Below are positions 1 through 8,891 of a stretch of DNA of 23,885 nucleotides, piece by piece. Both the position numbers and the translations under genes were made by a program. Source of the DNA: Tissierellia bacterium (GTDB lineage Bacteria; Bacillota_A; Clostridia; Tissierellales; Peptoniphilaceae); contig JAAZCH010000046.1 in the NCBI GenBank assembly GCA_012513395.1, positions 1 to 23,885 of the forward strand, written 5' to 3'. The first letter of the stretch is position 1, and every line of letters begins with the position of its first letter. The notes below the pieces were generated by a model, which worked only from the letters and a program-made list of their open reading frames with translations, was not told the origin of the DNA and searched no databases.

Positions 1-1344
1 ATCTATAACATCTATTTTAGCTTCAGCAAATTTTTCTAATAAATCTGTTCTCAACGGATTTATTGAAATTCCTCTTTCAGTAACTAATATATCCACAGTA
101 TTTCCTGGTGTAGTTATTACATCTACCCTGTCCTTTACAAATGGAATCCTAGATGAGAACAATTTAGAAACTATTATACTTACTTTAGAGCCAAAGGCTG
201 TATCTTGATGTCCGCCAGATCCACCCATTAGCATTCCATGAGCACCAGTAGTTACGTTTACGTTGAAATTCGTATCGATTTCAGTTGCGCCTAGAATTAC
301 AATGTCTAGATTATCTACTACGCAAGAAACTTCTGGATTCCCATATTGGGATCCGCTCATCCTCAAATGGTTTTTATTATATCCAAGGGAGTCTACTGCT
401 TTTAAGTCAAAGCATTGTACGTCGAATAGAGTCTCGAATAATCCTTCTTCAAGCATATCCACAAGATATCCTGTGATTCCACCTGAAGCAAAACTGCCTT
501 TTATTTCTTTTTCTATCATATAGTCTCTTAGATAATCAGCTACAGCAAGAGATATTCCACCAGCTCCAGTTTGGAAACTTAATCCATCTTTTACAAGTCC
601 TGTTGCTATCATGGAATTAAGTGTATCTTGCGCTATCTTAAGACCAACTGGGTCTTTTGTAATCATAGTAGTTCCTGAAACTATTCCGGCCTTTTCGCCA
701 ATTGTATCTACTTTTAATACATAGTCGATATAATCTTCAGTGATATCTGCTGGGTAGTTTGGGTATCCTGCTAGAAAATCTGTTACTGCAATTGTAGTTT
801 TGCCTTTAATAGAGTCACTAATTGCGTAGCCCATTGCACCACAAGAGTTAGTTCCATTGACACCAGAAATATTTCCTTTGACATCACAAGATGGAGATGC
901 TATAAAAGCAAAGTCTATAGGTACTTCGTCTGAAAGTATAGCTCTAGCTCTACCTCCATGGGATTGCATAATAATTCTGCCTTGAAGTTTGCCTTTGCTT
1001 ACTGCTTCTCCTACTGGTCCTGAAACGTAAGATGTTACAATATTGGTAATAGTTCCATCTTCAATGAGTTCCACAATTGGTCCCATACTTGGAAATATTG
1101 AACTCGCTACCAAAGTAATATCTTTAATTCCTGCAGATTGAACAGCTTTCATCACTTGGACTAAAACTTTGTCTCCATTTCTTAAGTGATGGTGGAAAGA
1201 TAGACTGTCTCCATCTTTAATTCCCAATTCAGTAATTAGTGCCGGAAGATCTTCTCTAATTTTAGATGGTCTTGGCCCTTTTTGAGGATAGTCTTCTTTG
1301 GGTAAAATTTTAATATTTTCTAGTTTTTCATCAAAGTAAGTCAT
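1..1344 (-). CDS. citF: CitF-type lyase alpha subunit (probable citramalate CoA-transferase), partial
   Basis: This is the alpha subunit of the citrate/citramalate lyase family. It swaps acetate on the acyl-carrier-protein thioester for the substrate, here probably (S)-citramalate. The frame is open from an ATG at 1344 to the left edge, 448 codons, so roughly the last 60 residues of a usual protein of about 510 are missing. The translation starts MTYFDEKLENIKILPKE and contains HGGRARAI, NGTNSCGAMGYAISD and TGAGGISLAVADYL, which I recognise as CitF-like. The start overlaps the citE 3' end by 14 bp, indicating translational coupling. Location downstream of glutamate mutase, methylaspartate ammonia-lyase and mesaconase argues for citramalate rather than citrate as substrate; that choice is inference from context. 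The accessory genes citC, citX and citG are not in the window and could lie beyond the left edge. Confidence 0.9.
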   Translation of the reverse strand, partial: MTYFDEKLENIKILPKEDYPQKGPRPSKIREDLPALITELGIKDGDSLSFHHHLRNGDKVLVQVMKAVQSAGIKDITLVASSIFPSMGPIVELIEDGTITNIVTSYVSGPVGEAVSKGKLQGRIIMQSHGGRARAILSDEVPIDFAFIASPSCDVKGNISGVNGTNSCGAMGYAISDSIKGKTTIAVTDFLAGYPNYPADITEDYIDYVLKVDTIGEKAGIVSGTTMITKDPVGLKIAQDTLNSMIATGLVKDGLSFQTGAGGISLAVADYLRDYMIEKEIKGSFASGGITGYLVDMLEEGLFETLFDVQCFDLKAVDSLGYNKNHLRMSGSQYGNPEVSCVVDNLDIVILGATEIDTNFNVNVTTGAHGMLMGGSGGHQDTAFGSKVSIIVSKLFSSRIPFVKDRVDVITTPGNTVDILVTERGISINPLRTDLLEKFAEAKIDVID

Positions 1345-2188
1345 TGTATTCCTCCTTGAAATAGGTAGTAGCTCTCAATAAATTTACTGCTCTTTTAATT
1401 ATTGGTGCATCTACCATTTTACCATCTAGTGACCAAGCTCCTAGTCCCTTTTCTTTCGCATCAATTGCACCTTCGCAAACTCTAACTGCATGTTCAATTT
1501 CCTTTTCCGTCGGAGAGAATACTTCATTAATTGTCATGACATGTCGTGGACTTATGGCAGCTTTTCCTGTCATACCCATAGCCTTTGCAAATTCAGTATC
1601 CTTTTTTAAACCTTCCATATCGTCTGTATCTGTAAATGGAGTGTCTATTGCTTGAATTTCTAGAGCTTTTGAAACTGCTACTATTTTTTGTCTTGAATAG
1701 CGAATCTCTTCAGATGCTTTCGTTCTAGCAGCTCCTAGATCTAGGGTCAAGTCTTCTGCTCCTAAAAGCACTCCTATTATTCTATCTGATGCAGATAAAA
1801 TATTTAATGAATCTTCTACGCCCATAGCCGTTTCAATCAAAGCAAAAATTTTCAAATCAGAATTATTTGCTTTAAGAAATTCATCTGTTTCTTTTACACT
1901 TTCCACAGATGCCTTGGGAAGCATAATAGAGTCTATCTTCATATCTACAAGCATAGCCATATCATCTTTAAAGTATGGAGTATCTGTAGGATTAACTCTA
2001 ACTAGTACATCAGCAGGATTGTCAAAACTACTTAAAAATTCTCTAACTAAAATTCTAGCCGCATCCTTTTCACTTGCACTCACTGCGTCTTCCAAGTCTA
2101 TAATAATAGCATCTGCTCCTAAAATGGATGAACTAAATAACATCCCTGGATTATTTCCAGGCATAAATAACATAGATTTATAAGCCAT
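1331..2188 (-). CDS. citE: CitE-type lyase beta subunit (probable citramalyl-ACP lyase)
   Basis: This 285-aa protein is the HpcH/HpaI-type beta subunit. It cleaves citramalyl-ACP (citryl-ACP in the citrate enzyme) to acetyl-ACP plus, here, pyruvate. It begins MAYKSMLFMPGNNPGM and has the family signatures IIDLEDAVSASEKD near residue 30, IFALIETAMGVE near 115 and LLGAEDLTLDLGAART near 145; acidic residues in these motifs are the usual metal ligands. Length is close to known CitE (about 290 to 300 aa). Its ATG shares one base with the citD stop (TAATG), and its 3' end overlaps citF, so citDEF are translationally coupled. Family assignment is secure. The citramalate specificity is inferred from the operon, and CitE sequence alone does not tell the two lyases apart by eye. 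Confidence 0.93.
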   Translation of the reverse strand: MAYKSMLFMPGNNPGMLFSSSILGADAIIIDLEDAVSASEKDAARILVREFLSSFDNPADVLVRVNPTDTPYFKDDMAMLVDMKIDSIMLPKASVESVKETDEFLKANNSDLKIFALIETAMGVEDSLNILSASDRIIGVLLGAEDLTLDLGAARTKASEEIRYSRQKIVAVSKALEIQAIDTPFTDTDDMEGLKKDTEFAKAMGMTGKAAISPRHVMTINEVFSPTEKEIEHAVRVCEGAIDAKEKGLGAWSLDGKMVDAPIIKRAVNLLRATTYFKEEYNDLL

Positions 2189-2457
2189 TATTTAGACCCC
2201 CTTAAGATAGCAGCTTCCACTCTAGCTCTTATAGTAAAATCTAAAGCGCCTTTGTCTTCTATTTTAATTTGTGCTTTCTCCACGCCAAATTTTTTTACGG
2301 TTTCTTCAATTACTCTTTTAATGTCATCTCCATATTGAAGAGAAACTTCACTGGAAATATCTATTGAAAGTTCGTCTGCAGGAGAAATAATGACTAGAAG
2401 ATCGTTTGATTCAACAGAACCAGCTCTAGCTGGTCTTACTATTTCTCTTCTTTCCAA
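2188..2457 (-). CDS. citD: CitD lyase acyl carrier protein (gamma subunit)
   Basis: This 89-aa acyl carrier protein carries the 2'-(5''-phosphoribosyl)-3'-dephospho-CoA arm on which the lyase substrate is bound. The N-terminal segment ARAGSVESNDLLVIISP matches the CitD family pattern AGTLES(S/N)D; the attachment serine of the family aligns with Ser17 here. The ORF begins with TTG at 2457, and this start is supported by an AAAGGAG ribosome binding site 8 nt upstream lying inside the end of the mesaconase beta gene (19-bp overlap). The following citE starts on the last base of the stop codon. In the operon it serves the citramalate lyase complex. The prosthetic group synthesis and transfer genes are not seen nearby. 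Confidence 0.92.
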   Translation of the reverse strand: MERREIVRPARAGSVESNDLLVIISPADELSIDISSEVSLQYGDDIKRVIEETVKKFGVEKAQIKIEDKGALDFTIRARVEAAILRGSK

Positions 2458-3002
2458 TCTAAATACTCCTTTCGACCTACTTCATATAGGTCCACACCTT
2501 TTGTATCAATTTCTACAGTCGCAGGGAAATCTTCTACATAAAGTCTTCTAATAGCTTCTGCCCCTAAATCTTCATAGCATACAATTTCTGCTTCTTTAAC
2601 TGATTTAGCAATTAATGCCGCTGCTCCACCTATTGCAGCGAAGTATACAGCGCCGTTTCTTAGCATAGCTTCTTTAACTTCAGCTGATCTCTTGCCTTTT
2701 CCTACCATCCCTTTTAATCCAAGGTCTAATAGTTGTGGTGTATAAGAGTCCATTCTGTAGGATGTTGTTGGTCCAGCTGATCCAATTGGTTGTCCTGGTT
2801 TTGCAGGAGCTGGTCCAACGTAATACATAATCGCTCCCTCTACATCTATTGGAAGTTCTCCACCTTCTTCAAGAAGGTCTACTAGTCTTTTGTGTGCTGC
2901 ATCTCGTCCTGTGTAGATATATCCCGTAATAAAAACATTATCTCCAGCTTTTAAATCTTTTAATTGATCATCTGTAAGTGGTGTTGTAAGTTTTATAGCC
3001 AT
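2439..3002 (-). CDS. Mesaconase / class I fumarase-type hydratase, beta subunit
   Basis: This is the C-terminal (beta) subunit of an iron-sulfur-dependent class I fumarase/tartrate dehydratase family enzyme, 187 aa. The motifs GDNVFITGYIYTGRDAAHKR near residue 20 and GPTTSYRMDSYTPQLLDLG near 97 are typical of the swivelling beta domain. It would form a heterodimer or heterotetramer with the alpha subunit encoded 9 bp upstream. The family covers fumarase, tartrate dehydratase and mesaconase; position between methylaspartate ammonia-lyase and the lyase genes points to hydration of mesaconate to (S)-citramalate. A fumarase activity in addition is quite possible, as class I fumarases often accept mesaconate. 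An automatic pipeline would probably name it fumarate hydratase. Confidence 0.88.
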   Translation of the reverse strand: MAIKLTTPLTDDQLKDLKAGDNVFITGYIYTGRDAAHKRLVDLLEEGGELPIDVEGAIMYYVGPAPAKPGQPIGSAGPTTSYRMDSYTPQLLDLGLKGMVGKGKRSAEVKEAMLRNGAVYFAAIGGAAALIAKSVKEAEIVCYEDLGAEAIRRLYVEDFPATVEIDTKGVDLYEVGRKEYLDWKEEK

Positions 3003-3011
3003 TTGTTCCTC

Positions 3012-3854
3012 CTATAGAATTACTTCTTTATGTCTAGTTGCATGACAGTTAATGTTAACTGCTACTGGCAAACCTGCAATATGAGTTGGATACTCTTTAA
3101 TCATAACTCTTAAAGCTGTAGTTCTACCGCCAAAGCCTTGAGGTCCAATTCCAAGATTTGCAACTTTTTCTTCCATTTCTCTTTCTAAATCCGCGTAAAA
3201 TTCATTTTCGTGATATTCATCTAGAGGTCTCATTAGAACTTCTTTAGCCATAGCTGCTGCCTTGTCAAATGTTCCACCTACTCCAACTCCTACTACTATT
3301 GGTGGGCATGGATTTGGTCCAGCTAATTCCACTGTCTCTAGGATAAATTTCTTAACTCCTTCAAGTCCATCAGCTGGTTTAAGCATAGTAAGTCTAGACA
3401 TATTCTCAGATCCGAAACCTTTTGCAGCAAAAATGATTTTTAATTCATCTCCAGGTACAATTTTGTAGTTGATAACTGCTGGAGTGTTGTCTTTAGTATT
3501 AACTCTCTCAATAGGATCTCCTACTACGGATTTTCTTAGATATCCTTCGTCATATCCTTGGCGCACACCTTCATTGATTGCGTCTTCAATAAATCCGCCT
3601 TCTACATGAACGTCTTGACCCATTTCTACAAATACCACAGCCATTCCTGTGTCTTGGCACATTGGAACTTCTTCTGTCCTAGCAATTTCAGCATTTTCTA
3701 AAATTTGGTCTAAAATTTCTTTAGCCAAAGGCCAATCGTCTTTTTCTCTAGAATCCTCTAAAGATTTTTGCACATCATCTGGCAAGAAATATGCAGCTTC
3801 AATAGCCATTCTTTTAACTTCTTCAGTGATTTTATCTACGTGAATTGTTTTCAT
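3012..3854 (-). CDS. Mesaconase / class I fumarase-type hydratase, alpha subunit
   Basis: This 280-aa protein is the [4Fe-4S]-binding alpha subunit of a class I fumarase-like hydratase. The three expected cluster cysteines are visible: Cys66 in VPMCQDTGMAV, Cys183 in GPNPCPPIVVGVGVGGTFD, and Cys270 in NINCHATRHKE. The length matches the two-subunit form of the family. It acts with the beta subunit directly downstream. In context it should hydrate mesaconate, the product of methylaspartate ammonia-lyase, to (S)-citramalate. The start ATG follows an AAGGGG-type ribosome binding site. The 77-bp gap to the upstream mal gene is the largest inside this operon and holds a hairpin, so expression of the second half of the operon may be set separately. 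The mesaconate preference is inferred; the hydratase family is clear. Confidence 0.9.
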   Translation of the reverse strand: MKTIHVDKITEEVKRMAIEAAYFLPDDVQKSLEDSREKDDWPLAKEILDQILENAEIARTEEVPMCQDTGMAVVFVEMGQDVHVEGGFIEDAINEGVRQGYDEGYLRKSVVGDPIERVNTKDNTPAVINYKIVPGDELKIIFAAKGFGSENMSRLTMLKPADGLEGVKKFILETVELAGPNPCPPIVVGVGVGGTFDKAAAMAKEVLMRPLDEYHENEFYADLEREMEEKVANLGIGPQGFGGRTTALRVMIKEYPTHIAGLPVAVNINCHATRHKEVIL

Positions 3855-3886
3855 ACATTACCCCTTAATATATATTTTTATAAAAT

Positions 3887-3920
3887 ATAATTCAGAGAGC
3901 ACTTAGACCCTCTGAATTAT
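3887..3920 (-). promoter_or_regulatory. Intercistronic hairpin between mal and the mesaconase alpha gene
   Basis: A perfect 11-bp inverted repeat (ATAATTCAGAG and CTCTGAATTAT) flanks a 12-nt loop in the only sizeable gap inside the methylaspartate operon. On the coding (minus) strand the stem is followed by ATATTTTATAAAAAT rather than a clean run of T, so it is not a convincing full terminator. A partial terminator, an RNA processing site or a 3'-end stabiliser for the glmS-glmL-glmE-mal part of the message are all possible. The repeat is seen directly; the role is inference. Confidence 0.6.
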
Positions 3921-3931
3921 GAGTTTTAACC

Positions 3932-5179
3932 TTATTTATTGTTTCTGTATGCAACTAATGCTAATACTCTTTCCATTTCGTTGTTAACGATCATAAGTCC
4001 TTCGTCAACACCCATTCCTGGTTTAGCTAGTACTTGGTCTGCTCCACAAGCCATAGCAACATTAGTCAAAACTTCAGATGATCTATTTGTCTCGTTACAA
4101 GTTCCACCGCTGTATGCGCCTTTTCCATTTGCTTTACAATATAGAATTGCTTCAGCTGAATTGTTGATTCCTCCTAGGTCTGGAGTTTTAATTTGAATCA
4201 TATGTCCTGCATTGTGGTCTACGAAATCTTTAACGTCTTCAAACGTATTACACCATTCGTCTGCAACAATTTCAACATTGATTCCTCTTTTATCTACTTC
4301 ATTAGTAAGAGCTGCCATAGCTTCTAGTTGACCTTCTCTTGAACCTACGTCCATAGGACCTTCAATTCTCAAGTGGTAAGGAGCTGCTATTGCTTCTAAT
4401 TCAGTTAAATATTCTGCCATCTTCATTGTATCGTTATCGAAAGCTTCTCCGATTGTTCCATACACGTCGATGTGTAGTATTGGTTTGTAGTCTTCAACAG
4501 TTTTATTCTCGTTGATTCTATCTCTTAACCAAGCTACATATTCTTTAAGTTTTTCGCCGTCTTCACCTAATTTTTCTTTAACGTTGTTAAATAGTCCGTG
4601 AGGTAATACGTCTGCGCCTTTAAGAATCATTTTGTCTGCGTTAGTGTATCTGTCATCACCAGATTGAGTGAATATAGCTACTTTTTCCATTGGAGTATCT
4701 ACGCCATATTCTTCATGGATTACTTCAGCCATAGTACGTTTTTGTGCTTTTGCAACTGCATCTAGAAGAGCTTGAGTTATACCATATCTAATAGCTGTGT
4801 GAAGTTTTTTACCATCGATTTGAAGTGCATCGAATTCCTCAGCTATCTCTTTAAATTTAGTGATTTCTCTTCCTTCTAGCTTTGGAGCTATTTCGTTTTC
4901 AATAAGAGGAATAAAATCTGCTGCTAGGAAAAGTGGGTCTCTTCCACCTGCTCCTGAATATTGAACTGCAGCACAGTCTCCATAAGCAACTTGTCCGTCG
5001 TCTAGTATAAGTTGAACAGATATGCTTTCTCCTGCTTGTCTAATACTAGTAAAACCGTCTGTAGCTGGATCTCCTACGTAAAACAGTCCGTCGTGTCCTG
5101 CACCTTGCTTAATTGCTTTTTGGTCGTCAAAGTAAAATCCTGTCAATCCTGGTGAACAAATAACTTTTTCAATTCTCAT
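3932..5179 (-). CDS. mal: Methylaspartate ammonia-lyase
   Basis: This enolase-superfamily enzyme removes ammonia from (2S,3S)-3-methylaspartate to give mesaconate. At 415 aa it is almost the same length as the Clostridium tetanomorphum enzyme (413), and the known key residues fall at the same numbers: His194 in VLPHGLF, metal ligands Asp238 (HIDVYG), Glu273 (RIEGPMD) and Asp307 (VADEWC), and the catalytic base Lys331 in [10 protein letters not shown]. The intact set predicts an active enzyme. Its ATG overlaps the glmE stop by 4 bp (ATGA), which fits consecutive steps of one pathway made in step. Downstream comes a hairpin and then the mesaconase genes. Confidence 0.97.
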   Translation of the reverse strand: MRIEKVICSPGLTGFYFDDQKAIKQGAGHDGLFYVGDPATDGFTSIRQAGESISVQLILDDGQVAYGDCAAVQYSGAGGRDPLFLAADFIPLIENEIAPKLEGREITKFKEIAEEFDALQIDGKKLHTAIRYGITQALLDAVAKAQKRTMAEVIHEEYGVDTPMEKVAIFTQSGDDRYTNADKMILKGADVLPHGLFNNVKEKLGEDGEKLKEYVAWLRDRINENKTVEDYKPILHIDVYGTIGEAFDNDTMKMAEYLTELEAIAAPYHLRIEGPMDVGSREGQLEAMAALTNEVDKRGINVEIVADEWCNTFEDVKDFVDHNAGHMIQIKTPDLGGINNSAEAILYCKANGKGAYSGGTCNETNRSSEVLTNVAMACGADQVLAKPGMGVDEGLMIVNNEMERVLALVAYRNNK

Positions 5180-6639
5180 TTCACATCATCTCCTGGTCTT
5201 CCTACTAATTTTCCTCTACTTACTGCGAATATATCATCAACTACCATTTGGAAGCTTACATCTCTATCTTCAAATTTAGCTCTTTCTTGGAATTTGCCTT
5301 TGTTAAAGTCTAGCAATTCTTTAGAAAGTGGAATGTTTCCTACTTCTAGATATCTGATGAATCCTTCGTTATCTCTAGCTGGTAGCATTTTACCTGCGTT
5401 ATAGTCTGAAGGTCCAAATGGAATATCGATTACGCCTGTTTCAAATGCTTTTACAGTTCCAACAGCCCAGTCGCCATTACCTAGTCTAAGTGTTTCGTCT
5501 AACATGCATTTTACTTCTGCTTTGATGATGTTTATCTCATCTCTTAAAGCTTGGCTGTCTGCATATCTTTGTCCTTCAAGAAGGTTAAGAACCATCTTTG
5601 TAGCTTTAATTCCTGCTGCGTTAGCTTCTTTTGTTGGAATACCAATAGCTTCATGAGGAGTTTTAACTATTACTTTAGTTGCTCCTGAAAGTGCAGCTGC
5701 AGCTGCTCCAAGTGAAATAAGTCCAAATGCTCTTGACTCATCTTCTGGGAATCCACCCATCCATTGGTGGAAAACTGTAGTTAATATAACGTCATCGTAT
5801 CCATATGCTTTTAGATATTCTTTAGTTTGTTCTCTAAGTGCATTTACTGCTGCAACGTCTTGAAGAAGGTTACCGCATTGTCCGTATCCAACTGTAATAT
5901 TTTTAACACCTTGTTCTGCAGCTAATAATGCCTCTAGAATTCCTACTGCGTTAGAAGTTGATGGTGGTACTAAAGTTCCTGTTAAAGGACCAAATGGTTC
6001 TCTGTTAATAGTTACTCCATTGTCTTCATAGTATCCAACAAGTCTATCGCAATATTGCCAGTCTCTTACTGTCTTTTCAACACTTACCTTTTTTGAGTAA
6101 GGGATATTGTAACTAATTGCTCCACCTTCGTTAGAAGTGAATCCACCTGCGTGTCCAACTTCAGCAAGTAGTCTAGAGTCTGGAGTACCGTGTCTTAATT
6201 GTAGTGGTAGATCTACTGCTTCGAATACTTGTCTACAACCTTTAACACCGTGGTTTACAGCTGGGAATCCATTAAGAAGTGATCTTCCTGCTGCTTCAGA
6301 TTCAATAATTCCTCTTTCGCCTTCTTCGTATCTATTTTGTCTAGTATAAGCATCTATTGTTGATGGAAGGAAGTCTGCTCCACCTTCGTTTTGAAGATGT
6401 TGTAATAATTCAATATGTTCATTAATAAGAGCGACTCCTGCTCTAGGTTGTGCAGTTGTAATTCCTTGTTCATCAGCCCATGCCATTTTCTTAGCAAAGT
6501 TTTTTTCGTCTGGAACTTTCTTCAAAAATTCAACAGCTTCATCTAGGTCTACATCTTTTCCTGTAGGCCATCCTGTAAGTACTTCTTCTCTTTGTTTGAA
6601 GAATTCCTCTTCCGTCATTTTTCTAAATTTTACATCCAT
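5176..6639 (-). CDS. glmE: Glutamate mutase epsilon subunit (methylaspartate mutase E)
   Basis: This is the catalytic TIM-barrel subunit of B12-dependent glutamate mutase, which rearranges L-glutamate to (2S,3S)-3-methylaspartate by a radical mechanism together with GlmS. The length, 487 aa, matches the family (about 483). The glutamate-binding arginines of the Clostridium cochlearium enzyme are present at the same positions: Arg66 (AQPRAG), Arg100 (DAYTRQN) and Arg149 (LQLRHG). Glu171, Tyr177 and Tyr181 are also conserved in [18 protein letters not shown]. The start has an AGGAGA ribosome binding site and lies 10 bp after glmL. Its end overlaps mal by 4 bp. Confidence 0.97.
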   Translation of the reverse strand: MDVKFRKMTEEEFFKQREEVLTGWPTGKDVDLDEAVEFLKKVPDEKNFAKKMAWADEQGITTAQPRAGVALINEHIELLQHLQNEGGADFLPSTIDAYTRQNRYEEGERGIIESEAAGRSLLNGFPAVNHGVKGCRQVFEAVDLPLQLRHGTPDSRLLAEVGHAGGFTSNEGGAISYNIPYSKKVSVEKTVRDWQYCDRLVGYYEDNGVTINREPFGPLTGTLVPPSTSNAVGILEALLAAEQGVKNITVGYGQCGNLLQDVAAVNALREQTKEYLKAYGYDDVILTTVFHQWMGGFPEDESRAFGLISLGAAAAALSGATKVIVKTPHEAIGIPTKEANAAGIKATKMVLNLLEGQRYADSQALRDEINIIKAEVKCMLDETLRLGNGDWAVGTVKAFETGVIDIPFGPSDYNAGKMLPARDNEGFIRYLEVGNIPLSKELLDFNKGKFQERAKFEDRDVSFQMVVDDIFAVSRGKLVGRPGDDVK

Positions 6640-6649
6640 ATTTTATCTC

Positions 6650-8038
6650 CTAAATTTCGACTATATATTTTTTAAGCATTCTCACAGCAATATCTTCATC
6701 TATACCTGCTAATAATCCCATAGATGAAAGAATGTAATCTTTATCTACCATAAGCTTAGGGTTTGCAGGTCTCAAAGAATTAGGCTCTTCCATAGTGAAT
6801 AATCCTGAAGATAAAATCTCTTCGGGATTTTCATTATTTATAATTACTCCGCCTGTTCCTATTAAATACTTCACCTCAGATAAGTCTTTTCCCTCTTGAT
6901 TATAGACATTGCCCATAGGTGAGTAAATCATGTGGATTGTTCCTGCATGTCTTCCCATTGAAATAAATGTACAAATCTTCGCCATTGCCAAGTCAAATTC
7001 CTTGTCCAATTGGTTTTCTGATATGAAATCTGTATTGTTATAACGTTTTTGAAATTCTTCATCAACACTATCGTATTTTTCTACATCTACAAATTTCTTA
7101 ACCATTCGAGACCCGGCCGCTTCTTGAACTGCAAGAGCCGAATATCTCATTCCTAAGTCTCCCTCAACAGTTCTCTTAGCAAATGGTTCTTCTAATCCTC
7201 TGTATTGAACTCCTGGTTTTGTAGGAAGACCATCAGAAATTGAATGAACGTCTGTGGTAGCGCCCCCAATATCTAAAACTAGTAAATCCCCTAGACCATC
7301 TTCTTTATCCGTCCCTACAGATAATACTCTAGCTGCTTTTAATACTGCAGCTGGTGTGGGCATTGTAATGCCATCAAGGAATTCAGAAACTCTTTCCATT
7401 CCCTTAGCCTTTACAATGTTTTTCATAAAGATATTTCTAATGGTTTCTCTAGCTGGCTCTACATTTATTTGGTTCAGCGTAGGCATTACGTTTTCAGTGA
7501 TATAATACTCTATATCATCAGAAAATACTTTTTTTACTTCGTCAATTGCACTTTTATTGCCTGCTACGACTACGGGTACATTGATATTATGTTTACTGAT
7601 CATAGATGCATTATGAATAATAGATTCAGAATTGCCTCCGTCTGTACCTCCAGCTAAAAGAATCATATCGATATCGGAACTCTTAATCTCTTCCAACTCT
7701 GAGTCGTTAAGTTTAAAGCTATATGTTTTAATAATTCTAGCGCCTGCTCCTAAGGCAGTACGTTTTGCTGCTTCAGCAGTCAATTCAGGCACCAAGCCAA
7801 TAGCTACAACTTTTAAACCACCTGCAGCAGAAGAACAAGCAGTAGTTTTAACTATATTAACTTCTTCAAAATTAACCTTTTCTTTCAATTTATCAAAAGC
7901 TTTTTCATAGCCAATAGTAACGTCAGTTTCTACAGTAGTGTATGATTTCTCCGTTCCTATTATCTCTTCGTTCTCAATATCTACTAATGTTATTTTTGTA
8001 AAGGTACTTCCAAAATCAATAAACAAATAGCAATCCAT
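6650..8038 (-). CDS. glmL: GlmL/MutL ATPase-like protein of the glutamate mutase operon
   Basis: This 462-aa protein is the GlmL/MutL family member that regularly lies between the two glutamate mutase subunit genes. It shows the sugar-kinase/Hsp70/actin ATPase fold signature: phosphate-1 loop LFIDFGSTFTKITLVD at residues 5 to 20 and phosphate-2 loop LLVLDIGGATTDVHS at 252 to 266. From the family it is thought to act as a chaperone or reactivase that exchanges damaged cobalamin in the mutase, by likeness to diol dehydratase reactivating factors; that role is less firmly established than the catalytic subunits. It has nothing to do with DNA mismatch repair MutL despite the shared name. The start follows the glmS stop by one base, with its ribosome binding site (AGGGGA) inside the end of glmS. 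Confidence 0.92.
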   Translation of the reverse strand: MDCYLFIDFGSTFTKITLVDIENEEIIGTEKSYTTVETDVTIGYEKAFDKLKEKVNFEEVNIVKTTACSSAAGGLKVVAIGLVPELTAEAAKRTALGAGARIIKTYSFKLNDSELEEIKSSDIDMILLAGGTDGGNSESIIHNASMISKHNINVPVVVAGNKSAIDEVKKVFSDDIEYYITENVMPTLNQINVEPARETIRNIFMKNIVKAKGMERVSEFLDGITMPTPAAVLKAARVLSVGTDKEDGLGDLLVLDIGGATTDVHSISDGLPTKPGVQYRGLEEPFAKRTVEGDLGMRYSALAVQEAAGSRMVKKFVDVEKYDSVDEEFQKRYNNTDFISENQLDKEFDLAMAKICTFISMGRHAGTIHMIYSPMGNVYNQEGKDLSEVKYLIGTGGVIINNENPEEILSSGLFTMEEPNSLRPANPKLMVDKDYILSSMGLLAGIDEDIAVRMLKKYIVEI

Positions 8039-8039
8039 T

Positions 8040-8447
8040 TTATTCCCCTAAATCTTCTTTCAAGTCTTGAATTGTAGTTTCTACTGAAGTTCCTGGTTTA
8101 TAAATTCTATCAAATCCCATTGCTTTAAATCTTTCGTGTACGTCTTCCCAGTTTTGTTTTCCTACTACTATGTTTCCTCCAACATAAAGTAATACATTTT
8201 CTAAACCTGCTTCATTGCATTTTTCTTTAAGTCCTTTAACGTCAAGCTCGCCTTGTCCGTAAAGTGAAGAAACTAATATTGCATCTGCTTTAGTTTCAAT
8301 TGCTGCATTGATGAAGTCCTCTTGTGATGACAATACACCAATATTTACAACTTTGTAGCCTGCTTCTGTTAGAGTCGCATCTAGGATCTTATTACCTACT
8401 GCGTGTGCATCAGATCCGATTACTCCCAATACTAATGTTTTTCCCAT
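8040..8447 (-). CDS. glmS: Glutamate mutase sigma subunit (B12-binding, methylaspartate mutase S)
   Basis: This 135-aa Rossmann-fold subunit binds adenosylcobalamin in the base-off/His-on form and pairs with GlmE. The B12 motif D-x-H-x-x-G is present as [11 protein letters not shown], with the cobalt-ligand histidine at residue 15, followed by the SLYG segment ([10 protein letters not shown]) and [12 protein letters not shown], all as in Clostridium cochlearium GlmS (137 aa). It is the first gene of the methylaspartate operon. The start is fixed by a strong TAGGAGGTAG ribosome binding site at 8451-8460. The symbol must not be confused with glucosamine-6-phosphate synthase, which is also called glmS. 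Confidence 0.97.
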   Translation of the reverse strand: MGKTLVLGVIGSDAHAVGNKILDATLTEAGYKVVNIGVLSSQEDFINAAIETKADAILVSSLYGQGELDVKGLKEKCNEAGLENVLLYVGGNIVVGKQNWEDVHERFKAMGFDRIYKPGTSVETTIQDLKEDLGE

Positions 8448-8504
8448 AAACTACCTCCTAAATAAATGTGAACAATGTTTTTCATTTTCCTAAATTCTAA
8501 TTTT

Positions 8505-8532
8505 ATTATAACATACTCAAATGTTATTGCAA
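8505..8532 (-). promoter_or_regulatory. glmS: Promoter of the methylaspartate operon
   Basis: On the minus strand TTGCAA (8532-8527) and a perfect TATAAT (8510-8505) are separated by 16 bp, a good sigma-A-like pair. Transcription would start near 8498, giving a leader of about 50 nt that carries the AGGAGG site of glmS. No riboswitch-sized leader separates this promoter from the gene. Confidence 0.6.
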
Positions 8533-8865
8533 ATAATAAAATCCATTGTATTAAACCCTTAAGACTTGATGCTATCAAGGCTTCAAGTTACAAATTCTAA
8601 AACTGGAAAACGATTAAATTTCAAATATAACTTCTTACTTCTGTGAGAATGATTTTCAAATCCTTGATAATATAACGTTTTCACACCTTTTAATTTCCTA
8701 TATTTTATGCCCCTGTCTATCCAAAGTAAAAATTTTTGAAATGTTTGTTTCATATTTTTTTATTTTGTGTTTTTAAACAATTCAAATAATTATTTAAAAA
8801 CAGTTTAAATTTCACATAAATTTCATATTTGATTTTTAGGGTCAAGTTCTTAATCTAAATAATAG

Positions 8866-8891
8866 AAAAAGCTTAGAAAACTAAGCTTTTT
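8866..8891 (-). terminator. Rho-independent terminator of the nagB-membrane protein unit
   Basis: A perfect 11-bp stem (AAAAAGCTTAG and CTAAGCTTTTT) with a 4-nt loop lies 12 bp beyond the stop codon of the minus-strand gene at 8904. The arm itself supplies the T run on either strand, so it could work in both directions. Confidence 0.8.

Noticed and set aside
263..523. Plus-strand open frames opposite citF
   Set aside because: The minus-strand frame is a convincing CitF coding sequence; the plus-strand frames are shadows of it.
1..3854. Citrate fermentation cluster (citrate lyase plus fumarase)
   Set aside because: No citrate transporter, oxaloacetate decarboxylase or citC/citX/citG is seen, while glutamate mutase and methylaspartate ammonia-lyase share the operon; citramalate is the better substrate call.
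8769..8801. Inverted repeat GTTTTTAAA/TTTAAAAAC as a terminator
   Set aside because: The stem is nearly all A-T with a long 15-nt loop and no T run, in strongly AT-rich DNA; it may be chance, and a good terminator already exists at 8866-8891.
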